A stretch of 64,000 nt of DNA from Streptomyces cathayae (GTDB lineage: Bacteria; Actinomycetota; Actinomycetes; Streptomycetales; Streptomycetaceae), in the NCBI RefSeq assembly GCF_029760955.1, contig NZ_CP121682.1, positions 1,054,001-1,118,000 of the forward strand, written 5' to 3'. Positions within the stretch are counted from its first letter, which is position 1. Every line of letters starts with the position of its first letter. Below the pieces are notes generated by a model. It saw only the letters and a program-made list of their open reading frames with translations, did no database searches and was not told the DNA's origin. Positions 1 to 10,781 of this stretch are shown here, in pieces. The position numbers and the translations under genes were made by a program.

Positions 1-1093
1 GGGCCGCCTTGACCGGCGGGATGGAGCTGTAGGCCGTGTTGAGGATCTTCTGCTCGGCGTCGCTCGTCATGAACTTCACGAACTCGGTGGCGCCGTCGAG
101 GTTGCCGCTGTTCTTGAAGACGGCCAGGTTGATGCCGGCGACCATCGAGTTGACCTGCTTGCCCGCGCCCGGGGTGCCGGACTGCACGGGCACGGGGGCG
201 ATGCCGTAGTCGTCCTCGCTCATGCCCTGGGACGTGAGGTTGGCGGAGGCGGACTGCCACAGCAGCATCGCCGTCCTGCCCTTGGCGAAGTCGCTGACGG
301 ACTGGTTCTGGGCGTACTCGGCGTTGCCCGGGGCGATGATCTTGTCCTTGGCCATCAGGTCGACGTACTGCTTGACCGCGGTGACCGCGCCGTCGTTGGT
401 GAAGTCGGGTTTGCCGTCGGCGGTGAAGAAGTCGGCGCCGTGCTGCTGGGCGAGGACGAAGGCGTGGTGGATGTTCTCGGAGGGGTTCGAACCCTCCATG
501 GCGATCCCCCACTTGCCGTCCTTGGAGACCTTCTTTCCGGCGGCGACCAGCTCGTCCCAGGTGGCGGGCGGGGCGTCGACGCCCGCGTCGGCGAGCATCT
601 GCTTGTTGTAGTAGAGGGCGTACGCCATCGAGTACAGCGGGACGGCGGCCGGGTCCTGGCCCTCGGTGCCGGTGGAGCCGAGCGCGGAGTCGACGAAGCG
701 GTCCTTGCCGCCGATCCTGTCGAAGTTCTTCGCGTCCCACGGCAGCAGCGCGCCCGTCGCCTGGAGCGAGGCGGACCAGGTGTTGCCGATGTTGAGCACG
801 TCCGGGCCCTGGCCGGAGGTGGTCGCGGTGAGGATCCGGTTGAGCAGGTCGGACCAGGGCACGACCTCGAGCTTGACCTTGATGCCGGTCTGCTTCTCGA
901 ACTTGTCCAGCTCGGGCTGGAGCACCTTCTTGTCGATCTCGACGCTGGCGCCCTGGTTGGAGGCCCAGTACGTGAGCTCCTGGGGCGAGCCGCCGGACCC
1001 GCCGCCCGTGCTCGAACCGCCTCCGCAGGCCGAGGCGGTGAGTGCGAGGGACAGGATGACGGCGCCGGTGGCCGCGGCTCGGATACTGCGCAT
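1..1093 (-). CDS. Sugar ABC transporter substrate-binding lipoprotein (partial, cut by window edge)
   Basis: Extracytoplasmic solute-binding protein of the family 1 (maltose/oligosaccharide-type) class that captures a sugar for an ABC importer. About 364 N-terminal residues are present and the C-terminus lies beyond the left edge. Residues 1-23 are a lipoprotein signal with lipobox LTASAC, so Cys23 would be lipidated, followed by a Gly/Ser linker. The body begins with the usual TYWAS strand and a helix containing LDKFEKQTGIKV, and later has YNKQMLADAGV, typical of this fold. The ATG at 1093 is preceded by AGGAG at good spacing. The permease genes expected beside it are not in the window. It is divergent from the secreted beta-helix protein, which fits a polymer-degradation and uptake pair, but that link is an inference. 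The substrate cannot be told. Confidence 0.88.
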   Translation of the reverse strand, partial: MRSIRAAATGAVILSLALTASACGGGSSTGGGSGGSPQELTYWASNQGASVEIDKKVLQPELDKFEKQTGIKVKLEVVPWSDLLNRILTATTSGQGPDVLNIGNTWSASLQATGALLPWDAKNFDRIGGKDRFVDSALGSTGTEGQDPAAVPLYSMAYALYYNKQMLADAGVDAPPATWDELVAAGKKVSKDGKWGIAMEGSNPSENIHHAFVLAQQHGADFFTADGKPDFTNDGAVTAVKQYVDLMAKDKIIAPGNAEYAQNQSVSDFAKGRTAMLLWQSASANLTSQGMSEDDYGIAPVPVQSGTPGAGKQVNSMVAGINLAVFKNSGNLDGATEFVKFMTSDAEQKILNTAYSSIPPVKAA

Positions 1094-1172
1094 GGCTCCT
1101 GATGTGCCTTTCCGGGGGTGCGGGCAGGAAGCGGAGAAGCGGAGAAGGAAGGCGGGGTCGGCGACTCATGGC

Positions 1173-1193
1173 TTAATTTAGGACGTGAGTTAA
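1173..1193. promoter_or_regulatory. Candidate operator, imperfect 21-bp palindrome
   Basis: TTAA…TTAA flanks around TTTAGGACGTGAG make an AT-rich imperfect inverted repeat in a very GC-rich divergent promoter region, about 80 bp upstream of the lipoprotein gene and 150 bp upstream of the beta-helix gene. Its AGGAC core resembles that of the two ROK-type sites seen later in the window. The regulator is not known; the call is inference. Confidence 0.4.
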
Positions 1194-1345
1194 ACCCTCC
1201 GAAGGCGGCACGTCAAGGGTTTGGACGGAGTCACCCCACTCTTGCCGCGCCTCTTGACTCATCTGTTCCACGGATGAACCATCAGCGGCGAAAGAGCGCT
1301 CCCCACTCCCCCACACCGTTCACTTCCTGAACCAGGAGAGCCCCC

Positions 1346-3190
<1,845 letters not shown>

Positions 3191-3356
3191 CCCCGGTGTG
3201 CGGTGCGCGCTCCGGGCGGAGCCGGCGGTCGGAGCGCGCACCGCGACGGCGCCGGTTGTGGACGCGGCGACCGACTCGCCACGGACACGGACGGGCGTAC
3301 CGATGGTTCCGGCGCGGGCCGTACGTCGTTACGGGTGGAAAGAAAGGAGATCCACC

Positions 3357-3914
3357 ATGCCCCTGCCGGAGTCCGCGCGGTACCCCACGACCGAACTCGA
3401 CACCCGCTACAGCTCCGCGCTCAATCCCCGCCCGGGTGCCGCGGACGTCACCGCCACCGAGTGGGCCGAGGCCCGGCGGCGACTGGAGGCGGCGGAGATC
3501 TTCTGGGTGTCCACGGTGCGGCCCGACGGCAGGCCGCACGTCACGCCCGTGATCGCCGCCTGGCACGACGGTGTGCTGTACTTCTCCACCGGTCGGGGGG
3601 AGCAGAAGGCGAGGAACCTCGCACACGATGCGCACTGCGTGCTGACCACCGGCGCGAACTCGCTCACCGAAGGGCTCGACCTGGTGGTCGAGGGCGAGGC
3701 GAGACCGGTTACCGATCCGGCGCTGCTGGAAGAGGTGATCGCGGCGTACGAGGCCAAGTACGGACCGCACATCACCTCCCCCGAGGGCACCTTCCACGGG
3801 CTCGGGGAGACGTTCCGGAAGGGGGACGCGGTGGTGTTCGCGGTGGCCCCGGCCACCGCGTACGGTTTCGGCCGGGACGACGGGGTGTACAGCCACACCC
3901 GGTGGGTGTTCTGA
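3357..3914 (+). CDS. Pyridoxamine 5'-phosphate oxidase (PPOX)-like flavin/F420-binding protein
   Basis: 185 residues, start chosen at the ATG preceded by AAAGGAG. The core from about residue 38 shows the split-barrel PPOX pattern: IFWVSTVRPDGRPHVTPVIAAWHDGVLYFSTGRGEQKARNL is the strand-turn-strand FMN/F420-binding part, followed by CVLTTG and LVVEGEARPV. Proteins of this family in actinobacteria act as small FMN or F420-dependent reductases or as haem/cofactor binders; the substrate cannot be told here. It lies alone, downstream of the beta-helix gene (166-bp gap) and convergent with the EF-G paralogue. The frame stays open upstream into the beta-helix gene, but that extension has no fitting ribosome site and no family similarity. 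Confidence 0.85.
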   Translation: MPLPESARYPTTELDTRYSSALNPRPGAADVTATEWAEARRRLEAAEIFWVSTVRPDGRPHVTPVIAAWHDGVLYFSTGRGEQKARNLAHDAHCVLTTGANSLTEGLDLVVEGEARPVTDPALLEEVIAAYEAKYGPHITSPEGTFHGLGETFRKGDAVVFAVAPATAYGFGRDDGVYSHTRWVF

Positions 3915-3962
3915 GCAAGCGGGCGAACGGCGCGCCGCCGTGTGCCGCCGTGTGCCTGCGGC

Positions 3963-4000
3963 GGTGGCCCCCTCCACGTGTGGGTGCGGAAGGGGCCACC
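3963..4000. terminator. Bidirectional terminator-like hairpin
   Basis: Arms GGTGGCCCC (3963-3971) and GGGGCCACC (3992-4000) pair perfectly between the convergent PPOX and EF-G2 genes. No T-run, as is common in Streptomyces. Confidence 0.6.
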
Positions 4001-4038
4001 GTCCTGCCGGCCGGCGCGGGCGCGGGACGGCGTTGCGG

Positions 4039-6105
4039 CTACCGTGCCGGGACGGGTGCCGGTGCGTAGCCGACGGGCCGGGTGGTGAAGGTGCCGCGGC
4101 CCTGGGTGCGGCTGCGCAGGCGGGTCGCGTAGCCGAACAGCTCGGCCAGCGGCACCGTCGCGGTGACGACGGTGCTGCCCGACCGGGTGGCCGAGCCGGT
4201 CACCCGGCCGCGGCGTGCGGCCAGATCGCCGAGCACCCCGCCCACCGTCTCCTCGGGCACGGTGACGGTGGCCTCCACCACCGGTTCCAGCAGCACCATC
4301 GCGCAGGACCGCAGGGCATCCCGCAGACCGAGCCGGCCGGCGGTGCGGAAGGCGGTGTCCGAGGAGTCCTTCACATGGGTCGCCCCGTCGGTGAGCGTGA
4401 CGCGCAGCCCGGTCACCGGATGACCGCCCGACGGCCCCTCGGCCAGGGCGTCCCGGCAGCCGGCCTCGACCGCGCGGACGTACTCCTGCGGCACGCGCCC
4501 GCCGACGACGGCCGAGCGGAACTCGAACCCGGTGCCCGGGGCGCCCGGGACGCCCAGCGGCTCGACGTCGAGCACGACGTGGGCGAACCGGCCCGCCCCG
4601 CCGTCCTGTTTGACGTGCCGGAAGACGAACCCGGACACGCCGCGGCCGACGGCCTCCCGGTAACCGACCTGGGGGCGGCCCACGTTGACGGCCATCCCGT
4701 GATCACGCCGGATCTTCTCCACCGCGATCTCCAGATGCAGCTCACCCATGCCGGACAGCACCGTCTGACCGGTCTCCGGGTCGGTCCGCACCACCAGCGA
4801 GGGGTCCTCCTCGACGAGCCGCGCGAGTGCCGACGCCAGACGTCCGGTGTCGTTCCTCCGGAGTGCCTCGAGCGCCACGGAGACGACGGGCTCGGCGACC
4901 CCCGGAGGTTCCAGGACCAGCGGGGCGCAGGGTGCGCACAGGGTCGATCCGGCACGGGCGGACCTCAGCCCGGCCACGGCGACGATGTCCCCGGCGACCG
5001 CCCGGTCCAGCGGGGCGTGCCGGTCGGCCCGGACCCGCAGGATGCGGCCGATGCGCTCGGTGCGGCGGGCGGTCGCGTCCCACACGGTGTCTCCCCTCTC
5101 GATCGTTCCCGAGTACAGGCGCAGATAGGTCAGTCGTCCGGTGGACGTGGCGTTCACCTTGAACGCGAGGGCGGCCAGCGGTGCCCCGGGGTCGGCGGGG
5201 CGGTCCTGCTCACCGGTGCCGTCGTCGCGCGTCCCGCGCACGGGCGGCACGTCGAGCGGGGACGGCAGGTAGGCGAGGACGGCGTCCAGCAGGGGCTCGA
5301 CGCCCCGGTCGCGGTAGGCCGAGCCGCACAGCACGACGACGCCCTCGCCGCTGCGGGTGAGGTCGCGCAGGGCGGAGGTGAGCGTACGGGTGCTGAGCGC
5401 GCCCGTGTCGCAGAACTCCTCCAGCGCGCCCGGATGCAGTTCGGCGACGGCCTCCTCCAGCGTCCGGCGCCGACGGCGGGCCTCCTCCCTGAGGTCGTCC
5501 AACACGGGGCCCTCGTGGGCCGTCGTACCGTCGTCGGTCCAGGTAAGCGCCCGCATGCGGATCAGGTCGACGACGCCGGTGAAGGTGTCCTCGGCACCGA
5601 TCGGCAGCTGGACCGCCAGGGGTGCGGGGTGCAGTCGCGCGCGGATCGAGGCGACGGCGGCGTCCAGTTCGGCACCGGCACGGTCCATCTTGTTGACGAA
5701 CGCGATGCGCGGTACACCGTGCCGGTCGGCCTGCCGCCACACCGACTCGCTCTGCGGCTCCACGCCGGCCACCGCGTCGAACACCGCGACCGCGCCGTCG
5801 AGGACGCGCAGCGAGCGCTCGACCTCGTCTGCGAAGTCGACGTGCCCGGGGGTGTCGATCAGGTTGATGCGGTGACCGTCCCAGGTGCAGCTGACGGCGG
5901 CGGCGAAGATCGTGATGCCCCGGTCGCGTTCCTGCGGGTCGAAGTCGGTGACGGTGGTGCCGTCGTGCACCTCGCCCCGCTTGTGCGTGGTGCCGGTGGC
6001 GTACAGGATCCGCTCGGTGACGGTGGTCTTGCCGGCGTCGACGTGGGCGAGGATGCCGAGGTTGCGGACGGTGGCGAGGGGGTCGGCGTGCAGGAGGTCG
6101 CGCAT
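4039..6105 (-). CDS. fusB: Elongation factor G paralogue (EF-G2)
   Basis: 688-residue translational GTPase with all EF-G domains. GTPase motifs from the N-terminus: AHVDAGKTT (G1), RGITI (G2), DTPGH (G3) and NKMD (G4). Phrases typical of true EF-G follow: [32 protein letters not shown], then domain [14 protein letters not shown], and domains IV/V with [18 protein letters not shown]. It is diverged from housekeeping EF-G (HVD instead of HID in G1; short gaps), so this is a second copy, as known in streptomycetes. No str operon genes are beside it. I chose ATG 6105 ([10 protein letters not shown], weak AAAGG upstream), matching the usual EF-G N-terminus; an ATG at 6204 is also open. A ribosome-protection role like TetM/OtrA is less likely because the EF-G signature region is retained. 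Confidence 0.88.
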   Translation of the reverse strand: MRDLLHADPLATVRNLGILAHVDAGKTTVTERILYATGTTHKRGEVHDGTTVTDFDPQERDRGITIFAAAVSCTWDGHRINLIDTPGHVDFADEVERSLRVLDGAVAVFDAVAGVEPQSESVWRQADRHGVPRIAFVNKMDRAGAELDAAVASIRARLHPAPLAVQLPIGAEDTFTGVVDLIRMRALTWTDDGTTAHEGPVLDDLREEARRRRRTLEEAVAELHPGALEEFCDTGALSTRTLTSALRDLTRSGEGVVVLCGSAYRDRGVEPLLDAVLAYLPSPLDVPPVRGTRDDGTGEQDRPADPGAPLAALAFKVNATSTGRLTYLRLYSGTIERGDTVWDATARRTERIGRILRVRADRHAPLDRAVAGDIVAVAGLRSARAGSTLCAPCAPLVLEPPGVAEPVVSVALEALRRNDTGRLASALARLVEEDPSLVVRTDPETGQTVLSGMGELHLEIAVEKIRRDHGMAVNVGRPQVGYREAVGRGVSGFVFRHVKQDGGAGRFAHVVLDVEPLGVPGAPGTGFEFRSAVVGGRVPQEYVRAVEAGCRDALAEGPSGGHPVTGLRVTLTDGATHVKDSSDTAFRTAGRLGLRDALRSCAMVLLEPVVEATVTVPEETVGGVLGDLAARRGRVTGSATRSGSTVVTATVPLAELFGYATRLRSRTQGRGTFTTRPVGYAPAPVPAR

Positions 6106-6243
6106 GGCCCGTGGCCTTTCGGTGTTCTGTGACAGGACAGCGCGATTCCCGGACGAGACCCGTGGTCGGGCGACGGGGGCACAGGGGTGCCCAAAAGCCG
6201 TCACGACAATGCGACGTGGCCGCCCGTCAATGATTCGGTCTCG

Positions 6244-6357
6244 TCACGGCATCCGGTGCCGGCCGCGCAGCGGGCACCGGACGGCCGAGGACACGAGGAG
6301 CACCTCGGAGCGGACGGACCGGGTCCGGAGAACGGCCGCGGCGGTGTGGTCACGCAT
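6244..6357 (-). CDS. Possible 37-residue leader peptide upstream of EF-G2
   Basis: Short open frame starting MRDHTAAAVLRTRSVRSEV and ending at TGA 6244-6246. Its ATG is preceded by GAGGGGAG at reasonable distance, better than the ribosome site of the following gene. It lies 138 bp in front of EF-G2 on the same strand. The product is basic with no recognisable family. It may be a translated leader that tunes expression of the EF-G paralogue, or may be chance; the ribosome site is the only direct evidence. Confidence 0.3.
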   Translation of the reverse strand: MRDHTAAAVLRTRSVRSEVLLVSSAVRCPLRGRHRMP

Positions 6358-6486
6358 GGCCGGACTCCCCTCACGGTCTCGAAGGCGCGCCCTTCCGTCG
6401 AGGCGGCGCCTGCTCGTTGCCGAGTGTAGGGAGGGCCGGGTGGGCGGAGCCACGGGTTTTCCCGTGTGACGGGGATCACGTCGGGG

Positions 6487-6516
6487 GGAAAACCCGCGGC
6501 GCGGCTCGGGCGTCTA
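6487..6516 (+). promoter_or_regulatory. ECF-type promoter of the sigma factor operon, leaderless
   Basis: GGAAAAC (6487-6493) and CGTCTA (6511-6516) are separated by 17 bp, the classical ECF sigma -35/-10 pair. The GTG start of the sigma gene lies only 6 bases past the -10, so the transcript would begin at or next to the start codon with no 5' leader. This points to autoregulation by the sigma factor. Confidence 0.7.
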
Positions 6517-6522
6517 GCGGGT

Positions 6523-7083
6523 GTGAGATCAGTCAGGGCAGCACTGCACAAGGTGGACGAGGAACGTCTCGTCCGGCTGGTGGCGAAGGGCGACCGTGCC
6601 GCGTTCGAGGAGTTGTACCGGCGTACGGCGCCGTGGCTGGCGGTGCGGCTGCGCCGCCGGTGTGCGGACGAGCAGATCGTCGCGGAGGTCATGCAGGAGA
6701 CCTACCTGGCGGTGTGGCGCGCGGCGGGCGCGTTCGCCGGGGCCGCGGTCGGCGGGACGGCCGTCGGTTGGCTGTGGACGATCGCGGCGCGCCGCCTGGT
6801 CGACGCGTTCCGGCGCAGGGCTCACCACGCGGAGCCGCCGCCGGCCGCCGCCGTGCCCGGCGCGGCGCCCGCCGCCGAGGAGGAGGCGCTCGCGGCGACC
6901 GTCGGCGGTGAGGTCGGGGACGCACTGCGGTGCCTCGCGCCGGAACTGAGACAGGTACTGCAGGCCATGGTGCTCGACGGGCTGTCCGTCCGGGAGACCT
7001 CGGTCCTGCTCGGGCTGCCCGAGGGCACGGTCAAGACCCGTGCCCGCCGGGCCCGGATCGCGATGCGGAGGGCGCTGGCGTGA
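6523..7083 (+). CDS. ECF-family RNA polymerase sigma factor
   Basis: 186 residues. Region 2 is seen at about residues 15-80 (DRAAFEELYRRTAPWLAVRL, EVMQETYLAVWRAAGAF, GWLWTIAARRLVDAFRRRA) and region 4 at about 130-186 (LAPELRQVLQAMVLDGLSVRETSVLLGLPEGTVKTRARRARIAMRRAL), joined by an Ala/Pro-rich linker. I chose the GTG at 6523 because an ECF promoter ends 6 bases before it, implying a leaderless message; a more distal GTG-type start at 6466 would overlap the promoter. The stop overlaps the GTG of the anti-sigma gene (GTGA). The operon continues into an ABC transporter, so the likely regulon is its own export cassette. The inducing signal is unknown. Confidence 0.92.
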   Translation: MRSVRAALHKVDEERLVRLVAKGDRAAFEELYRRTAPWLAVRLRRRCADEQIVAEVMQETYLAVWRAAGAFAGAAVGGTAVGWLWTIAARRLVDAFRRRAHHAEPPPAAAVPGAAPAAEEEALAATVGGEVGDALRCLAPELRQVLQAMVLDGLSVRETSVLLGLPEGTVKTRARRARIAMRRALA

Positions 7084-7898
7084 GTGGGGAACATCCGTCG
7101 ACGCGGATCGTCGAGGGGTATGCGCGCGGCGGTACGGACCTCGCCGTTGACGAGGTGTGGGCCGTGGAGGCCCATCTGGAGGCGTGCCGGGTGTGCCGCG
7201 ACCGGCTGTCCGCCGCCGTCGGTACCGAGGCGCCCGCCGTGGCGGCGCTGGTCGGCACCGTGTGGTCCGGCCTCGAACCCCGGCTGGCGGTCACCGCCAC
7301 GATGCCGCGCGGACGGCGCCGGCCGGCGCGGCTGTCGAGGTGGCTGACGCCCACGATGGTGCCGTGGCTGGCCATGGTCGTGGGCGTGGTGCTGCTGGCC
7401 CTGCTGTTCGACCTGGCCGGCACCGGTTCGGGCGAGGTGTCGCTGGTGCTGCTGTTCGCGCCGGTCCTGCCCGTGCTCGGCGTCGCGGCCTCCTGGTCGC
7501 GCGGTCTGGACCCGGCGTACGAACTGACGTCCTCGGCGCCCAGGGCCGGTCTCCCCCTGGTGCTGCGGCGCACCGCGTCCGTGCTCGGCGTGGTCGTCCC
7601 CGCGCTGCTGGTGGGCGGATGGGTGACGGGGGTGATGGTGGCCCAGTGGCTGCTGCCCTGTCTGGCCTTGACGGCCGCGACGCTGGCGCTCGGCGGTGCC
7701 ATCGGGGTGACCCGCGCCGCTGTCGCACTGGCCGCCGTGTGGGCCGCCGTGGTCGTGGCGCCGACCCTGGCCACCAGCCGTACGGCCTTCGCCCTGCAGA
7801 CGGGCGGTCTGCCCGTGTGGGGGCTGCTCCTCGCACTCGGCACCGGTGTCGTGATCGCCCGCAGGGGCGCGTACTCCGTGCCGGGAGCTACTCGATGA
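7080..7898 (+). CDS. Zinc-binding anti-sigma factor with multi-pass membrane domain
   Basis: 272 residues. The cytosolic N-terminus carries the anti-sigma zinc motif HLEACRVC (H-x3-C-x2-C, about residues 29-36), expected to hold the partner sigma factor. The C-terminal two thirds contains about six hydrophobic helices (for example MVPWLAMVVGVVLLALLF, VSLVLLFAPVLPVLGVAA, VLGVVVPALLVGGWVTGVMV, PVWGLLLALGTGVVIA), so it spans the membrane several times rather than once, unlike RsrA-type soluble factors. Its GTG overlaps the sigma stop and its TGA overlaps a possible ATG of the next gene, giving translational coupling and a fixed sigma/anti-sigma ratio. Confidence 0.85.
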   Translation: MSGEHPSTRIVEGYARGGTDLAVDEVWAVEAHLEACRVCRDRLSAAVGTEAPAVAALVGTVWSGLEPRLAVTATMPRGRRRPARLSRWLTPTMVPWLAMVVGVVLLALLFDLAGTGSGEVSLVLLFAPVLPVLGVAASWSRGLDPAYELTSSAPRAGLPLVLRRTASVLGVVVPALLVGGWVTGVMVAQWLLPCLALTAATLALGGAIGVTRAAVALAAVWAAVVVAPTLATSRTAFALQTGGLPVWGLLLALGTGVVIARRGAYSVPGATR

Positions 7899-7918
7899 CC
7901 ATCGGAAAGGAACACCAC

Positions 7919-8728
7919 ATGACGTCCGCCGTGAGCGCGGCCGACCTCGCACCGACGGCCTACGCCTGGGAGATCCGGGCCACCGGGCTGAAGGTCAAGG
8001 TCGGCAGGAAACGCATGGCCGTCGACGGCCTCGACCTGTCGCTGGGCACCGGCGTACACGGGCTCCTCGGTCCCAACGGGGCGGGCAAGACCACCCTCAT
8101 CCGGACCCTGGCCACCGTGCTGCGCCCCACCGAGGGCACCCTGGAGCTGCTCGGCGAGTCCGCCGACGGCAGGGGCGGGCACCGTGCGCTGCGCCGCCGG
8201 ATCGGTTACCTGCCGCAGGAGTTCGGCTACTACAAGCGTTTCACGGTGCGCGAGTTCGTCGAGTACATGGCGTGGCTGAAGGAGGTGCCGAAGGCGGAGA
8301 TCCCCGCGGCGGTGCAGCGCGCCGTGGAGCGGGTGGGGCTGGCGGACCGCGCCGACGAGAGGATGAAGGCCCTCTCGGGCGGCATGGTGCGCAGGGTCGG
8401 CATCGCCCAGGCCATCGTCAACGACCCGGCGATCCTGCTGCTGGACGAGCCGACGGTCGGCCTGGACCCGGCGCAGCGGCTGCGCTTCCGCGAACTGCTC
8501 CAGGAGCTGGGCACGGACACCTGTGTGCTCGTCTCGACCCATCTGGTGGAGGACGTCGCCGCCGCCTGCACCGACGTGGTGCTCTTCGCCGAGGGCCGGC
8601 TGGTCTTCCAGGGCACCCCGGACGAGCTGGCCGCGGCGGGCGGCCCCGAGCACGTGGGCGACAGCCCTCTGGAGCGTGGCTACTCGGCGCTGCTGCAGGG
8701 TCCCGTCCGGGAAAGGGGCACCTGGTGA
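7919..8728 (+). CDS. ABC transporter ATP-binding protein
   Basis: 269 residues with a complete nucleotide-binding domain: Walker A LGPNGAGKTT, Q-loop YLPQEFGYY, signature LSGGMVRRV, Walker B ILLLDEPTVGLDP and switch His in STHLVEDV. The type matches multidrug or peptide exporter and membrane-remodelling ABC-2-like systems (an LPQEFG Q-loop is common in those). ATG 7919 has AAAGGA upstream and is preferred; an earlier ATG at 7895 overlaps the anti-sigma stop and is also possible. The stop overlaps the GTG of the permease gene. The export substrate is unknown. Confidence 0.9.
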   Translation: MTSAVSAADLAPTAYAWEIRATGLKVKVGRKRMAVDGLDLSLGTGVHGLLGPNGAGKTTLIRTLATVLRPTEGTLELLGESADGRGGHRALRRRIGYLPQEFGYYKRFTVREFVEYMAWLKEVPKAEIPAAVQRAVERVGLADRADERMKALSGGMVRRVGIAQAIVNDPAILLLDEPTVGLDPAQRLRFRELLQELGTDTCVLVSTHLVEDVAAACTDVVLFAEGRLVFQGTPDELAAAGGPEHVGDSPLERGYSALLQGPVRERGTW

Positions 8729-10128
8729 ACACCCGTGTTCTGCGCATCGAGTTGAGGCGCTCCGTCGCCCCGTGGGCCGGCGCCGTGGTCTTCACGAGCG
8801 CGCTGGCGTTCCTGTACCTGGTGGACGCCTCGTGGTGGAGGGGCACCACGGCGTGGACGGCCCAGTGGACGTCCCTGGCCATGTGGACCCGCAGCCTGTT
8901 GTTCTACCTGTGGCCGCTGGCCGTGGGGCTCGGGGCGCTGCAGGGTCTGCGCGACCACCGCTCGAAGATGCCGGAGCTGCTGACGACCACGCCGCGACCC
9001 GCCTGGCACCGCGCGGCCGTATCGGCGGGTACGACGGCGATCACCCTGGCCTCGGCCTTCATGCTCCTCGTCCTCGTGGGCGCGGTCCAGGTGGTCGCCC
9101 ACACCGAGTACACGCACCTCGGGTGGCTGCCGATCTCGCTGGTGGGGGCGCTGTCCCTCGTCGCGGGTGCCGTGCTGGGCATGGGAGCCGGGCGGGCCCT
9201 GCCGTCCGCGCTCACCCCGCCCGCGCTGGCCATGGGTGCCTTCGTGTTCACGGCCCTCATGCACATGTCGTTGGGCCGGACGGAGACGGTCACGCAGGAG
9301 GGGTATCCGAGCACGGAGCCGAACCGCGTCTCGCTGCTGTCACCGGCGGTGGAGGAGGTGCGCGACGTACTCGTCACGTTCTCCGCCCCCGTACACGTCG
9401 GGCAGACGATCTGGCTGCTCGGCATGGCCACGACCGGCTTCGCGCTACTGGTCGCCATGACCCGGCGCGCCCGGCTGGTCGCCCTGACGCCCGTCCTGGC
9501 GGGCGCGGTCCTCGCCCTGCTCGTCCTCCCCTCCGACCCGCGCCGGATGTACGTCGTCGACGAGGCCGCCGCGGAGCTGGTGTGCGACGGCCCGGTGTGC
9601 GTGACCAAGACGCACCGGGCACGACTCGCCGACCTCGCGGGTCCCGGTAAGGAGGCACTGCGCCTGCTGCACGGCGCCCTGGGCGACCGGGCACCGGTCT
9701 CGGTCCGGGAGAACATCGCCGTACTGCCGGACGGCACCGTGCCGCAGTGGTCCGGCGAGACCGTGCTCTTCGACTTCGACGACGGCATCATCGCCGCCGC
9801 GCAGGGCGAGGAGCTGACCCGGGCCCTGATCGCCGAAGCCATGGTGCCGGGGTGCACCCCCGTGGGCTGGAGCAGTTGGGGGAGCGAGGACTTCGCGCAG
9901 GCCGTCGCGGTGGGCTGGGTCCTCGGGGACCTCAGGCCGCTTCCCGGCACGGAGTCGGCGAGTCTGCGCAGCGAGGTCGAGGCCGAGACCCGTCCGGTGT
10001 GGAAGGAGCTCACGGCGCTGCCGCGGGCCGAGCAGCTCTCGCGGATCAACGCGATGCGCGCCGCCGCGCTCTCCTGCGAGGGCAGGGGCGACGCCTTCGA
10101 CGCCCTGTCCGGCGGTGCGTCCCGGTGA
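8725..10128 (+). CDS. ABC transporter membrane protein with large C-terminal soluble domain
   Basis: 467 residues. The first 270 residues form about seven to eight hydrophobic helices (AVVFTSALAFLYLV, LLFYLWPLAVGLGALQGL, LASAFMLLVLVGAVQVVA, ISLVGALSLVAGAVLGMGAG, TIWLLGMATTGFALLVAM, ALTPVLAGAVLALLVLP). The remaining 190 residues after MYVVDEAA are hydrophilic, carry a CDGPVC pair of cysteines and look extracytoplasmic. It would be the permease for the adjacent ATPase. The soluble domain matches no family I know. GTG 8725 overlaps the ATPase stop, and the stop overlaps the GTG of the next gene. Confidence 0.8.
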   Translation: MNTRVLRIELRRSVAPWAGAVVFTSALAFLYLVDASWWRGTTAWTAQWTSLAMWTRSLLFYLWPLAVGLGALQGLRDHRSKMPELLTTTPRPAWHRAAVSAGTTAITLASAFMLLVLVGAVQVVAHTEYTHLGWLPISLVGALSLVAGAVLGMGAGRALPSALTPPALAMGAFVFTALMHMSLGRTETVTQEGYPSTEPNRVSLLSPAVEEVRDVLVTFSAPVHVGQTIWLLGMATTGFALLVAMTRRARLVALTPVLAGAVLALLVLPSDPRRMYVVDEAAAELVCDGPVCVTKTHRARLADLAGPGKEALRLLHGALGDRAPVSVRENIAVLPDGTVPQWSGETVLFDFDDGIIAAAQGEELTRALIAEAMVPGCTPVGWSSWGSEDFAQAVAVGWVLGDLRPLPGTESASLRSEVEAETRPVWKELTALPRAEQLSRINAMRAAALSCEGRGDAFDALSGGASR

Positions 10129-10700
10129 GATGGCTGACGCTGTACGCGCGCTCGCGTCAGGTTCCCGCGTCGCTCGCCACGGTGGTGATCAGCGCGGTGG
10201 CGGCGTGGGCGCTCTCCCGGAACGGGGGCGAGGAGCCCGGTGATCTGCGACTTCCCGCGCTCGTCCTCGCCATGGGGGCGATGGCGGCCTCGATCGGGCT
10301 CAGCGGGCAGGACCTCGCGCTGGACCGGACGGCCTCGATCCGCTGGGTGCCCCGCAGAGCGGCGCACGTGCTGCTCGCCGGCGCGGTCGTCGGCACGGTG
10401 CTGCTGACGGTGCGGGCCATGGGCGAGACCATGGCCACCACCGCGTTCGTCGTCCGGGACAGCGCGGGCCTGATGGGCCTGGCCGCCCTGGGCGCGGCGT
10501 TCTCGGGCGGCCAGTACGCGTGGACGCCGCCGTTCGCCTGGCTCTCGTTCGCGTTCTTCGCCCCGCCCCCGACGAGTGTGCCGACGCAGGTGGCGTCCTG
10601 GATACTGCTGCCACCCGGCACGGCGGCGGGCACCTGGACGGCCCTGGCCCTCACGGTCGCCGGCACCACGGCCTACGCCGTCGCGGGCCCGAGACGGTGA
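10125..10700 (+). CDS. Small integral membrane protein, last gene of the sigma/ABC operon
   Basis: 191 residues with about five hydrophobic stretches (ASLATVVISAVAAWAL, PALVLAMGAMAASIGLSG, AAHVLLAGAVVGTVLLTV, SAGLMGLAALGAAFSGG, AGTWTALALTVAGTTAYAV). I do not recognise the family. Its GTG overlaps the stop of the preceding permease, so it is translated from the same message and is probably a second membrane subunit or an accessory of the exporter. Confidence 0.78.
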   Translation: MRWLTLYARSRQVPASLATVVISAVAAWALSRNGGEEPGDLRLPALVLAMGAMAASIGLSGQDLALDRTASIRWVPRRAAHVLLAGAVVGTVLLTVRAMGETMATTAFVVRDSAGLMGLAALGAAFSGGQYAWTPPFAWLSFAFFAPPPTSVPTQVASWILLPPGTAAGTWTALALTVAGTTAYAVAGPRR

Positions 10701-10781
10701 CCGGACCGGGCCCGCCGTCAAGCCGATGATGTCGGGTGCGGGTGATACCGGCGCGCGCCGCTCCGGCGTTCCGAGCCTGGT

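Noticed and set aside
4039..6105. EF-G paralogue as a tetracycline ribosomal protection protein
   Set aside because: The EF-G phrases [15 protein letters not shown] and [14 protein letters not shown] and the domain pattern are those of EF-G, and no resistance gene context is present.
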